A DNA stretch of 12,092 nt, taken from assembly GCA_964415885.1 (NCBI GenBank), contig CAYQCE010000073.1, positions 1 through 12,092 on the forward strand. Reading direction: 5' to 3'. Under the pieces are notes generated by a model. It saw only the letters and a list, made by a program, of their open reading frames with translations, was not told the DNA's origin and searched no databases. The translations under genes were made by a program, and so were the position numbers. Numbering within the stretch: position 1 is the stretch's first letter; each line of letters starts with the position of its first letter. Source of the stretch: CAYQCE01 sp964415885 (lineage in GTDB: Bacteria; Zixibacteria; MSB-5A5; JAABVY01; JAHJOQ01). This document shows, piece by piece, positions 1 to 6,717 of this stretch.

Positions 1-1421
1 CATTCACATACACGGCTGGGACCTACCCGGGCTTTGTATTCATCCGGGCGACGCTCGAGGGTACGAGTGAAGCAGCCTGGGATGAGCTTGCGCTCTCCCT
101 CAGGCCGAGTGAAGACGTATCCTACATCAAACTGCGCCCGTCTCACTATGATATCCAGGTGAAGGCTACGGGCGGTATAGAGTCCGCAAACCTGACCGCC
201 TTCTGCTTCGACAAGAACGGCAATCCTGTTCAGCAGGATGTACCGGTCGAATTCAATATCATATCCGGTCCCAATGGAGGCGAGAACATCGAGGAGCAGG
301 GCTATGGTCCTGTGACAGCACTCACGAATGTTCTTGGCCAGGCTACCGTAACCATGCTTTCCGGTACGATATCCGGTACTGTGACAGCGCAGGCGAAGGT
401 TGGCACGGTCACCTCTGATGCTGTGCAGATCAACGTCAACGCAGGACCTCCTTACCGTATCTCGGTCGGAGTCGATCCGTGCAATATCCGCGGTTGCGGA
501 TGGGTAAATGTCGCTGCTGATGTCGTGGCGCTCGTCGAGGATGTCTATGACAATCCGGTTATGGACTCCACAGTTGTGTATTTCACGACCAACACGATCG
601 GTATGGTGGATGCATCATCTCCGACCCTCGGCGGAATTGCACAGTCGACGTTCAGATCCACTTCTGACTGCCTCGACGGCAGGGCACGGATTATCGCAGA
701 GACCGACGGTGGCCGGGTTAAAGACAGCACGCTGCTGTGGGTATCCGGTCTACCCGCGTCCGTAGACATTTACAGTTACCCGACGACGCTTTTCTGTGAC
801 GGTAAATCCAAGGGGAAGGTGTATGTCGAGGTCCTTGATGGAAATGATGTCTATGTCCTGAACGGAACACAGGTCGAATTCGATGTCTGGCCCGAAGGCA
901 GCATTTCGAATGCGACGACTTCCGACGGTTGTCACGCATCGGTGGCGATATCGGAATATATCACGAGCGTTCTGGAAGTCGACTACTCTTACACGATTCC
1001 GGACGACGGAATTGGTGCCAACGCTACCCTGACGGCTACGGCAGGTGTTGGAGCAGGTGTTTCGGATGTTGTGACGATCGTGCTCACTACTGGTTTCACG
1101 CATACGGACAAATCTGAAATCAACATCTCGGGCAAGATTTCGCCCGGGTCCTCGGAGCCGATGTGGGTCCTCATCAAGGACCGGCCGGGTAACCCGCTCG
1201 GTGGTCATGCCCTGACTGCTTACGCTTCGCTCGGAACAATCGATTTCGACGGCAATCCCGCGACGATCGACACGGTGTATACAAACCAGTTTGGTGAGGC
1301 TGTCGGTTGGAACTACACTGCGCCGAATCAGCTTGGGAATGCGTACATTACGGTCACCGATCACGACCCGCGCGGTGGTATTATCCTGACGCAGAAGATC
1401 AAGATCGATGTAGAAGAATAG
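1..1421 (+). CDS. Large Ig-like (Big-1/invasin-type) repeat surface protein, 3' part
   Basis: The reading frame is open from base 3 to the TAG at 1419-1421, so the gene enters from the left edge; an internal GTG at 159 is not a credible start because the frame and the domain continue upstream of it. About 473 residues are visible. They read as four consecutive beta-rich Ig-like modules, at roughly bases 120-440, 444-750, 753-1094 and 1095-1421. Each has the Big-1 pattern of a conserved strand (VEFNI, VYFTT, VEFDV), small Gly/Asn turns, a 'T-N-x-x-G-x-A' segment (TNVLGQATV, TNQFGEAVG) and a closing strand. Such modules form rod-like extracellular stalks in adhesins and secreted proteins. Modules two and three carry Cys pairs (DPCNIRGC with SDCLDG; FCDG with DGCHAS) that could form disulfides outside the cytoplasm. 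The C-terminus ends directly in a beta strand (KIKIDVEE), with no LPXTG, membrane helix or obvious sorting domain. The family call is from pattern recognition; the ligand and the N-terminal export signal lie outside the window. Confidence 0.8.
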   Translation, partial: FTYTAGTYPGFVFIRATLEGTSEAAWDELALSLRPSEDVSYIKLRPSHYDIQVKATGGIESANLTAFCFDKNGNPVQQDVPVEFNIISGPNGGENIEEQGYGPVTALTNVLGQATVTMLSGTISGTVTAQAKVGTVTSDAVQINVNAGPPYRISVGVDPCNIRGCGWVNVAADVVALVEDVYDNPVMDSTVVYFTTNTIGMVDASSPTLGGIAQSTFRSTSDCLDGRARIIAETDGGRVKDSTLLWVSGLPASVDIYSYPTTLFCDGKSKGKVYVEVLDGNDVYVLNGTQVEFDVWPEGSISNATTSDGCHASVAISEYITSVLEVDYSYTIPDDGIGANATLTATAGVGAGVSDVVTIVLTTGFTHTDKSEINISGKISPGSSEPMWVLIKDRPGNPLGGHALTAYASLGTIDFDGNPATIDTVYTNQFGEAVGWNYTAPNQLGNAYITVTDHDPRGGIILTQKIKIDVEE

Positions 1422-1447
1422 AATTTTTTCTCGACCGCACTTGGCCG

Positions 1448-1480
1448 AAAAGGGCCGCCGTTTCAGGCGGCCCTTTTCTA
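1448..1480 (+). terminator. Rho-independent terminator of the Ig-repeat gene
   Basis: A perfect 12-bp inverted repeat pairs 1448-1459 (AAAAGGGCCGCC) with 1466-1477 (GGCGGCCCTTTT) around a 6-nt loop, GTTTCA. The 3' arm ends in a T run followed by CTA. It lies 26 bp after the stop at 1421, which is the expected place for an intrinsic terminator, and it isolates the Ig-repeat gene from the next one. Because the 5' arm starts with AAAA, it could also act on transcripts from the other strand, but no gene there needs it. Confidence 0.93.
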
Positions 1481-1508
1481 TTGCAACAATGAAGCTATTT
1501 GGTATAGT
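1481..1508 (+). promoter_or_regulatory. Sigma70-like promoter of the acyl-CoA synthetase gene
   Basis: TTGCAA at 1481-1486 (five of six matches to TTGACA) is followed after 16 bp by TATAGT at 1503-1508 (five of six matches to TATAAT). The alternative -10 TAGTAT at 1505-1510 would give 18 bp spacing. The promoter starts directly after the upstream terminator. Transcription from the first -10 would begin around 1514-1516, at the ATG itself. Inferred from sequence only. Confidence 0.6.
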
Positions 1509-1515
1509 ATTCGGC

Positions 1516-3255
1516 ATGATTGCTGAACCACGAGACACCGATGCCAATGAGCTTGCAACGAAGCACATCTTCGGCCTTCTTGAGAATTCCGCGGAACGGT
1601 ATCCCGAGCGAATCCTGTTCAAGGACGCCTCCGGTCGCGAAACCCGTTACAGTGAAGCTGCGACGCGTGCGCATGCTTTAGCAAAGGGTCTCGTACTCTC
1701 GGGGCTTGCTGCGAGTGACAGAATCGCCTTGTACGGAGAGCGAAACTCCTCATCGTGGTGCATTTCGTACCTTGCAATCCTGAAGCTCGGCGCAGTGGTT
1801 GTGCCGCTCGATCCCGGTCTCAAGGAGTCTGAGCTTACTTCTCTGCTTTCGGACTGCAGTGCAGCCGGAGTGATCTGCTCCGGAAACAAGGTAGATGACT
1901 TTAAGCGGATCCGTCGGCGGATCGACACTCCGGAAACGATCATCTCTCTCGATAGCGGCAGCGGATTCGGCGTGGCGTCGATCGAAGATCTGATCCGGAA
2001 GGCGAAGAGAGAGAATATAAGGTTTACGGAGCCCGATCCGCACGAGCTCGCCGTTTTGATATATACATCGGGCACCACGGGCAGGCCAAAAGGCGTCATG
2101 CTTTCCCATTGGAATATCGTTTCGGATATCCTGGCGGTGCATCAGACCCTCGCGTTCTATCCGGAAGATGTCTTCCTTTCGATTCTGCCGCTACACCACA
2201 CATTCGAATGCACTGCGGGTTTTCTGACGCCTATGTCAAAGGGATGCAAAGTTGTGTTCGCGAGGAGCCTGAAATCCGCCGAGATCGTAGAGGATATCCG
2301 CGAGAACAAGGCTACGATCATGTGCGGGGTGCCACTCGTGTTCGAGAAGATGTATATCTCGTTCAAGCGCAAGATCGGCAGGAGTTCGGCGTTAAGGAAG
2401 TGGCTCTTTCGCACACTTTATTCGATTTCCCGTCTCGGTTTGAAACGCTACAGCTATTGGGGGCAGGGTCTTTTTCGGTCACTGAGACACAAGGCCGGGC
2501 TCGAAAGCCTTCGGCTTCTGGTCTCCGGCGGTGCTGCGCTCTCGCACGACGTCGGTGAGTTCTTCAATGCGATCGGACTGACGTTGGTGCAGGGTTACGG
2601 TTTATCCGAAACTGCACCGGTATTGTCGGTCAATCCTATCGAGAGGAACAAGTGGGGATCGATCGGTCCCCCGCTCAACGGTGTTGAAATGCGGATCGAC
2701 AATGAGGATGCTCACGGTATCGGCGAGATCGTGGTAAAAGGGCCTATGGTGATGCTCGGCTACTACAATGATCCTGGTTCTACCAGGGAGGTTCTGCACA
2801 GCGGCTGGTTCTTCACCGGCGATGTCGGACATGTGGACAGCGACGGCTACTTCCATATCACCGGCCGCTCGAAAAATGTGATTGTCTCCGCCGCCGGGAA
2901 GAACATCTATCCCGAAGAGATTGAGATGATGCTGAACTCATCACCATATATTATCGAGTCGCTCGTTCTCGGAAGGCGTCAGAAGTCAGGTGCTGAGGAT
3001 GTTACCGCGGTCATAGTGCCCGATCTCGAGTTTATATTGCAGCGGGAGGACCTCGATGGGCACGTTGAGAGGCAGTCTACGCATGAGCTGATCGAACGTG
3101 AGGTCAGGACGATTTGCACCAGACTTGCGGACTTCAAGAGAATCAAGAAGTTCTACATTCGGGAGGATGATCTCCCCAAAACCACGACTCGTAAGGTCAA
3201 GCGGTTCCTTGAGATAGACGAATCTGGCAAATTGGTGGAGAGACGGCGGATCTAA
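1516..3255 (+). CDS. AMP-forming long-chain fatty-acid--CoA ligase
   Basis: Encodes 579 residues of the ANL (acyl/aryl-CoA synthetase) superfamily, which activates a carboxylate with ATP to an acyl-adenylate and then transfers it to CoA; long-chain fatty acids are the likely substrates in the cytoplasm. Visible motifs in order: phosphate-binding loop YTSGTTGRPKG from about residue 183; GYGLSETAP from 360; GWFFTGD ending at Asp436; then GRSKNVIVSAAGKNIYPEEIE, the hinge and CoA-face segment; and the C-terminal PKTTTRKVKR with the expected catalytic Lys at 560. The length is normal for the bacterial long-chain type. The frame is open back to a TTG at 1441, but that stretch includes the terminator and promoter, so it is not coding. 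The in-frame ATGs are 1489 and 1516. I prefer 1516 because it lies downstream of the -10 box; neither ATG has a Shine-Dalgarno sequence. The gene appears monocistronic. An aryl or other acyl substrate cannot be excluded. Confidence 0.93.
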   Translation: MIAEPRDTDANELATKHIFGLLENSAERYPERILFKDASGRETRYSEAATRAHALAKGLVLSGLAASDRIALYGERNSSSWCISYLAILKLGAVVVPLDPGLKESELTSLLSDCSAAGVICSGNKVDDFKRIRRRIDTPETIISLDSGSGFGVASIEDLIRKAKRENIRFTEPDPHELAVLIYTSGTTGRPKGVMLSHWNIVSDILAVHQTLAFYPEDVFLSILPLHHTFECTAGFLTPMSKGCKVVFARSLKSAEIVEDIRENKATIMCGVPLVFEKMYISFKRKIGRSSALRKWLFRTLYSISRLGLKRYSYWGQGLFRSLRHKAGLESLRLLVSGGAALSHDVGEFFNAIGLTLVQGYGLSETAPVLSVNPIERNKWGSIGPPLNGVEMRIDNEDAHGIGEIVVKGPMVMLGYYNDPGSTREVLHSGWFFTGDVGHVDSDGYFHITGRSKNVIVSAAGKNIYPEEIEMMLNSSPYIIESLVLGRRQKSGAEDVTAVIVPDLEFILQREDLDGHVERQSTHELIEREVRTICTRLADFKRIKKFYIREDDLPKTTTRKVKRFLEIDESGKLVERRRI

Positions 3256-3761
3256 CGAGCCGATTTAACAGCCTTCACTATGTACGCTGTTACTGTAAAA
3301 GCCAGGACGACGAGAATCACCGGAAGGAACCAGCCGCCGAGACCGGCCTCTTCTCCGATTGCCACTCGACACGTTTTCCAGCATACATAGGCGAACAGCC
3401 AGATTACCTCCGCTTTCAGCCAGGCTATGAGTGTCCGTGCCAGTGAATACTGGCGGGGTGCGTTGTCCACTGTTATTTCAGATGGATAGTTGTATGCACG
3501 CGTGAATCTTCTGAGGACAGTCAGACCCGCGTAGACCAGCAGAGTAACGATCGGAAGGATCAGCAGTTTAGTTTTGGAGCCGAAAGCGTCTGGCTCGCCG
3601 CTAAGTCCAAAGTGGATTGGGATTTCGTTCGGTAGTTCAGGCCAGTAGCTGATGAGCGTCCCGGAAAAAAATACAAGACCCATCGCGGCGGCCGTTTCGG
3701 CGAGCTTTTCGGCGGAGGACATCGGTAGATCGAGTACTGGACGATTGGGTTCTTTGCTCAT
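3252..3761 (-). CDS. DUF1648-type small membrane protein
   Basis: Encodes 169 residues with four likely membrane helices (about 22-40, 65-83, 112-130, 143-163). Between the first two lies the segment LPNEIPIHFGLSGEPDAFGSK (residues 43-63), which matches the hallmark of DUF1648, found in SdpI-like and other small membrane proteins of Gram-positive and Gram-negative bacteria. Its biochemical role is not known to me beyond membrane location. The start is the ATG at 3761-3759. A purine-rich stretch (AGAAGG) abuts the ATG with no spacing, so the true start could be the internal ATG at residue 14 (MSSAEKL). It lies 57 bp downstream of the beta-lactamase-like gene on the same strand and is likely co-transcribed with it. 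Its stop overlaps the convergent acyl-CoA synthetase stop by 4 bp. An SdpI-like immunity role is possible by family association, but no toxin gene is adjacent. Confidence 0.72.
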   Translation of the reverse strand: MSKEPNRPVLDLPMSSAEKLAETAAAMGLVFFSGTLISYWPELPNEIPIHFGLSGEPDAFGSKTKLLILPIVTLLVYAGLTVLRRFTRAYNYPSEITVDNAPRQYSLARTLIAWLKAEVIWLFAYVCWKTCRVAIGEEAGLGGWFLPVILVVLAFTVTAYIVKAVKSAR

Positions 3762-3818
3762 CCTTCTGATCTCGTTTAAGTTCGATTGACTTCATGATTA
3801 TACCGCTTTGAGCGCAGA

Positions 3819-5525
3819 CTATTCGATCTTTTCGGCATAGACTCCTGCAGGTCCGAAGCTGATAACGCATCCAATTACAGCTTCATCACCATTCTCGACG
3901 AAGTGCAGCGAGAAATTCGACTGGCGATGGAAAAACGAGTTATTGGAGGAGGGTACGACCTGCACATTGCCGTGCCTTTCGACCTCCGCTGAGAGATGAT
4001 CCAAACCGGATTCGACTCGGAGACGGATATCGATATTCTGATTGCGGTACTCCGGTACGATGCGGTACAATCCTTCGTATTTCGCCATTGTTGTCGAGTC
4101 AACCTCGACCGGCGTGCGAAACACCCAAAGATCGGTGACCTCTTCCCGGGAGAGTCGTCCTGCCGGCACGAAAGTTGTTCTGTCGTATACATACTGAGAG
4201 TCGACGGCACCCTCCTTATTGCGGCTGAACACGACTCTCACTGAGTGATCGGAAGCCATGAAGAACGTATCCCGCGACTCGGGAATCAACTGGATTGGAT
4301 TGTGCCCTCGAATCCGGTCGTACAGCTTTCCATCCTCCTCTATGACTACTCGGTAGAGTTCGTCATTGACTCTGTACATTCCGACATACTCGGCAAGCAG
4401 TGCGGTGTCGACTTCGCCCGGCTGCTTTGTTTCGGGAAAGTCGTAAGGCTTGCCGAACGCCATTGCCGCGAGAGAGAGCGCGATCTTGTGCACTGGAGCT
4501 TCGTCCTCATTGCTGAATACCACGATCACAAGGTGGTCTTCGGGCCAGCAGCTGATCGTGCAATTGAATCCATCCAGAAATCCGCAGTGGAACACGTGCT
4601 TTCGGCCGAAGTCTCTCTTGATGAACCATCCGAAACCGTAGTTTCCGGAGTGTGGCGTGAACATCATCTCGCGCGATTCGCGGGACAGGATGGAGTCACC
4701 ACACAACGCCTGATCCCATCGAAGCATATCTTCGACAGTCGAATAGAGCGCTCCGGCGGAGTGCAGAAGTGTGAGGTCCACATACGGAGCTAAAATGAGA
4801 TCGAAGTCCTTGGTTACGGTGTACCCGGTGGCACGATCGGGTACAGCGGCCTCGCGCCGAGCGTAACCCGTGGAATGCATACCGGCCGGATCCAGAATGT
4901 GCCTGTGCAGATACGCCTCATACGACATCCCGGAGACCCTTTCGATTATCTCACCGAGAATGATATAGCCGGAGTTGCTGTACATGAATTCCTCGCCCGG
5001 TTCGAACTCAAGCTCGAGCGATTTTATCATTGCGTACAGCTCGGTCTCGGTGACGGGTTCTTCCCGGGATATGTAGATCTCGGGTATATCGGTATGATTG
5101 GGAAGACCGCTTGTGTGAGTCAGGAGATGGCGAATCGTGATTATGTCGCCGATCGACGGTGGAAAATCCGTGAGATAAGCGGAGATGGAATCGTCGAGAT
5201 TCAGCTTACCCTGTTCCATCAACTGCAAAACTGCTGCGGCTGTGAACTGTTTCGTGATGGAACCGACGAAAAATTTCGTGTTAGAGGAGTTAGGGATGCC
5301 CATCTCCCGATCGGCCATTCCATATCCCTTGCTTAGTATGACATTCCCGTCATACGCAACGAGCGCTGCGCCGTTAAATTTCCACGCTACTCTCGCCTGG
5401 AAGAGATATTCATCCATCTGCTTCCGGATCTTCTCCGGTTCCATTCTGCAGGACACAACTGCCATGACTGCAAGCAGGGTAGCCACCAGGATGGTCAGAC
5501 GAACCTGTGTTGACCTGGTTCGCAT
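3819..5525 (-). CDS. Beta-lactamase-family serine hydrolase lipoprotein with two repeated C-terminal modules
   Basis: Encodes 568 residues. The N-terminus is a lipoprotein signal (hydrophobic residues 9-25, lipobox VVSC, lipidated Cys26), placing the protein in the envelope. Residues about 36-355 are a class C beta-lactamase/PBP4*-type domain: SITK with Ser89 and Lys92, LLTHTSGLP at 134-142, YSN at 182-184, and HCG at 313-315 in place of KTG. Family members act as D-Ala-D-Ala peptidases, esterases or peptide hydrolases, and only rarely as true antibiotic resistance enzymes. Residues about 375-465 and 475-568 look like two copies of a beta-rich DUF3471-like module (ALLAEYVGMYRV; TMAKYEGLYRI). 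The ATG at 5525 has a strong AAGGAGG 10 nt upstream. A DUF1648 membrane gene follows 57 bp downstream, and a polysaccharide deacetylase lies upstream on the same strand. The substrate cannot be read from the sequence; a peptidoglycan-related or small-ester substrate is inference. Confidence 0.9.
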   Translation of the reverse strand: MRTRSTQVRLTILVATLLAVMAVVSCRMEPEKIRKQMDEYLFQARVAWKFNGAALVAYDGNVILSKGYGMADREMGIPNSSNTKFFVGSITKQFTAAAVLQLMEQGKLNLDDSISAYLTDFPPSIGDIITIRHLLTHTSGLPNHTDIPEIYISREEPVTETELYAMIKSLELEFEPGEEFMYSNSGYIILGEIIERVSGMSYEAYLHRHILDPAGMHSTGYARREAAVPDRATGYTVTKDFDLILAPYVDLTLLHSAGALYSTVEDMLRWDQALCGDSILSRESREMMFTPHSGNYGFGWFIKRDFGRKHVFHCGFLDGFNCTISCWPEDHLVIVVFSNEDEAPVHKIALSLAAMAFGKPYDFPETKQPGEVDTALLAEYVGMYRVNDELYRVVIEEDGKLYDRIRGHNPIQLIPESRDTFFMASDHSVRVVFSRNKEGAVDSQYVYDRTTFVPAGRLSREEVTDLWVFRTPVEVDSTTMAKYEGLYRIVPEYRNQNIDIRLRVESGLDHLSAEVERHGNVQVVPSSNNSFFHRQSNFSLHFVENGDEAVIGCVISFGPAGVYAEKIE

Positions 5526-5535
5526 GCTCTCATCG

Positions 5536-5542
5536 CCTCCTT
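5536..5542 (-). promoter_or_regulatory. Strong Shine-Dalgarno site of the beta-lactamase-like gene
   Basis: The minus strand reads AAGGAGG here, a near-perfect anti-16S complement, 10 nt before the ATG at 5525. It fixes the start of the gene and shows that this organism uses classical ribosome binding sites, which makes their absence at the acyl-CoA synthetase gene notable. Confidence 0.85.
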
Positions 5543-5572
5543 AGCGCAAACCACACCATACTATTATACAGT

Positions 5573-5601
5573 TATATATTGAATCGGCCTACAGTAAACA
5601 A
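5573..5601 (-). promoter_or_regulatory. Candidate promoter of the beta-lactamase-like gene
   Basis: On the minus strand TTGTTT (5601-5596) is followed after 17 bp by TATATA (5578-5573). A second -10-like hexamer, a perfect TATAAT, occurs at 5568-5563 but has no good -35 at the usual spacing. The AT-rich stretch stands out from its GC-richer surroundings and lies 40-75 bp before the ATG, a normal position. The -35 hexamer overlaps the direct repeat at 5597-5627. The choice between the two -10 boxes is uncertain. Confidence 0.45.
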
Positions 5602-5627
5602 AATTTGAGCTCGAACAAAATTTGAGC
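5597..5627. repeat. 14-bp tandem direct repeat, 17-bp period, operator-like
   Basis: AACAAAATTTGAGC occurs exactly at 5597-5610 and again at 5614-5627, separated by TCG. It lies in the 115-bp gap between the deacetylase stop (5641) and the beta-lactamase-like start (5525) and overlaps the candidate -35 of the latter. Two identical half-sites at this position suggest binding of a regulator, but a chance or slippage duplication is possible. It is too short and isolated to be a CRISPR or a mobile-element repeat. Confidence 0.6.
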
Positions 5628-5640
5628 GATTGGCGGAGCC

Positions 5641-6582
5641 TCAAAGACCGAGGCTATCCATCGCGGCTTCTTCGTATTTTGCGCTTTCGGTGGGATAGCG
5701 AAGAGTCCCCTTGTATTTTGGATGGTTCAGCGCTAGCGCGAACACGAGGCTCTCGCCGGCGGGCATTGTTTGGGGCATCAGGTCGTAGACATCGTGAGAG
5801 AATGCCGTTTCGGCATCGATCATGGTGTGACCGTGAGAAGTTAGCGTCTGAATCAAATTCGGCAGGAAGAGCGCGTTGATTAGATTGTGGTGGAGAAGCA
5901 GTGTGTGCGGGATGTCCTGTTCGAAAAGATCCTCGGCCATGGTTGTGTAATACCGAACGCGATCGAGAATGTGATTCAGATAGTAGTCGCGATACGGCGC
6001 GGTGTCCTCCTCCGGTTCGGCCTCCAACCGCTCGCGCAGGCGTTGATCTATGTACCAGTCGGATGTGTCGATCGTTACATGGCCGATTTTGTATCCGCGC
6101 TTGTGAAGGAAATCGTATATGGCATCTCTTTCAGCTTCTGTGTCTCCTGCCTTGAGGTATGGATAGCGGAAGATGCGCCGGAATTGACTGTAGCCCGCTA
6201 TCATCTCTTCGCAGCGCCGGATGTCTGCGGCATATCGGTCGGCGCCGACTTCTGGAGAGTTGAGATAGAGATGGGAGTATGAGTGATTGCCAATGATGTG
6301 TCCCCGGTTGTCCCATGACTTGAGAATCAACGCGCCTTTTCGGCTGTCGACATTCGAGCCGGAGACGAACAATGCGGCCTTTAGATCGCTGTGAGACGCG
6401 AGCGCGTCCAGAATTCGCATATTGCGCTGAATTGGATCGAGAAGCGGTGTGCGACGATGATGAGGATCATCGAAAGTAAGCGCTATTTGTGCGCCGCTGC
6501 CGGTTCCACCGAACAGGCTGAACGGTGTGCAAAGTGCTGCTGCTCCTGCCGACACGTACTTCATGAAAGAACGTCTGTTCAT
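5641..6582 (-). CDS. Polysaccharide deacetylase (NodB/CE4 family) with twin-arginine signal
   Basis: Encodes 313 residues. The N-terminus MNRRSFMKYVSAGAAAL carries RRSFMK followed by a hydrophobic stretch, a Tat-type export signal (Arg3-Arg4). The CE4 motifs appear in order: TFDD with Asp38 and Asp39; NHSYSH with metal-binding His100 and His104; RYPYL from Arg139; DTSDW with Asp172, Asp175 and Trp176; and LLLHH with His231/His232. CE4 enzymes are metal-dependent amidases that remove acetyl groups from N-acetylglucosamine-type sugars in peptidoglycan, chitin or exopolysaccharide. All five motif regions and a conserved-looking C-terminal tail (MDSLGL) are present, so it seems intact. The ATG at 6582 has GAGGG 5 nt upstream. 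It is the first gene of a minus-strand series leading into the beta-lactamase-like gene and is divergent from the prenyltransferase gene. The actual sugar polymer is unknown. Confidence 0.92.
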   Translation of the reverse strand: MNRRSFMKYVSAGAAALCTPFSLFGGTGSGAQIALTFDDPHHRRTPLLDPIQRNMRILDALASHSDLKAALFVSGSNVDSRKGALILKSWDNRGHIIGNHSYSHLYLNSPEVGADRYAADIRRCEEMIAGYSQFRRIFRYPYLKAGDTEAERDAIYDFLHKRGYKIGHVTIDTSDWYIDQRLRERLEAEPEEDTAPYRDYYLNHILDRVRYYTTMAEDLFEQDIPHTLLLHHNLINALFLPNLIQTLTSHGHTMIDAETAFSHDVYDLMPQTMPAGESLVFALALNHPKYKGTLRYPTESAKYEEAAMDSLGL

Positions 6583-6634
6583 ACAAGCCCTCGACTTCGT
6601 TTATGGCAGTTCTCCGATTCTCACAGCCCGCCGC

Positions 6635-6663
6635 AATTTGAATCCCAAGGCTCGGCCAGTCAA
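6635..6663 (-). promoter_or_regulatory. Weak candidate promoter for the deacetylase
   Basis: The minus strand has TTGACT (6663-6658), five of six matches to the -35 consensus, then 17 bp, then CAAATT (6640-6635), only three of six matches to the -10 consensus. It is the best pair I see between the divergent genes in this direction, about 50 bp before the ATG at 6582. Low confidence. Confidence 0.25.
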
Positions 6664-6683
6664 CATGAATTGTCCTTTTGACC

Positions 6684-6713
6684 TTGACATTCCATCTGCG
6701 TTTCGGATATTTG
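6684..6713 (+). promoter_or_regulatory. Candidate sigma70 promoter of the prenyltransferase operon
   Basis: A perfect -35 TTGACA is at 6684-6689. The -10 is less clear: GATATT at 6706-6711 (16 bp spacing), ATATTT at 6707-6712 (17 bp) and TATTTG at 6708-6713 (18 bp) overlap. Transcription would begin near 6719, inside the first arm of the inverted repeats at 6718-6746, giving a short 5' leader before the ATG at 6761. Confidence 0.5.
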
Positions 6714-6717
6714 CCTA

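Noticed and set aside
245..881. Ten-base repeat GGTCGAATTC at 245-254 and 872-881 as a mobile or regulatory repeat
   Set aside because: Both copies lie in frame and encode the same conserved strand (VEF) of neighbouring Ig-like modules, so protein domain repetition explains them.
750..1622. Antisense open frame of 290 codons across the Ig-repeat gene and the terminator
   Set aside because: The product is Arg/Ser-rich with no family features, it runs through a clear terminator and promoter, and it lies opposite a convincing coding region.
3819..5525. Calling the serine hydrolase an antibiotic resistance beta-lactamase
   Set aside because: The SxxK/YxN/HxG set is shared by many esterases and peptidases, and the extra C-terminal modules are not typical of resistance enzymes; sequence alone does not support a resistance claim.
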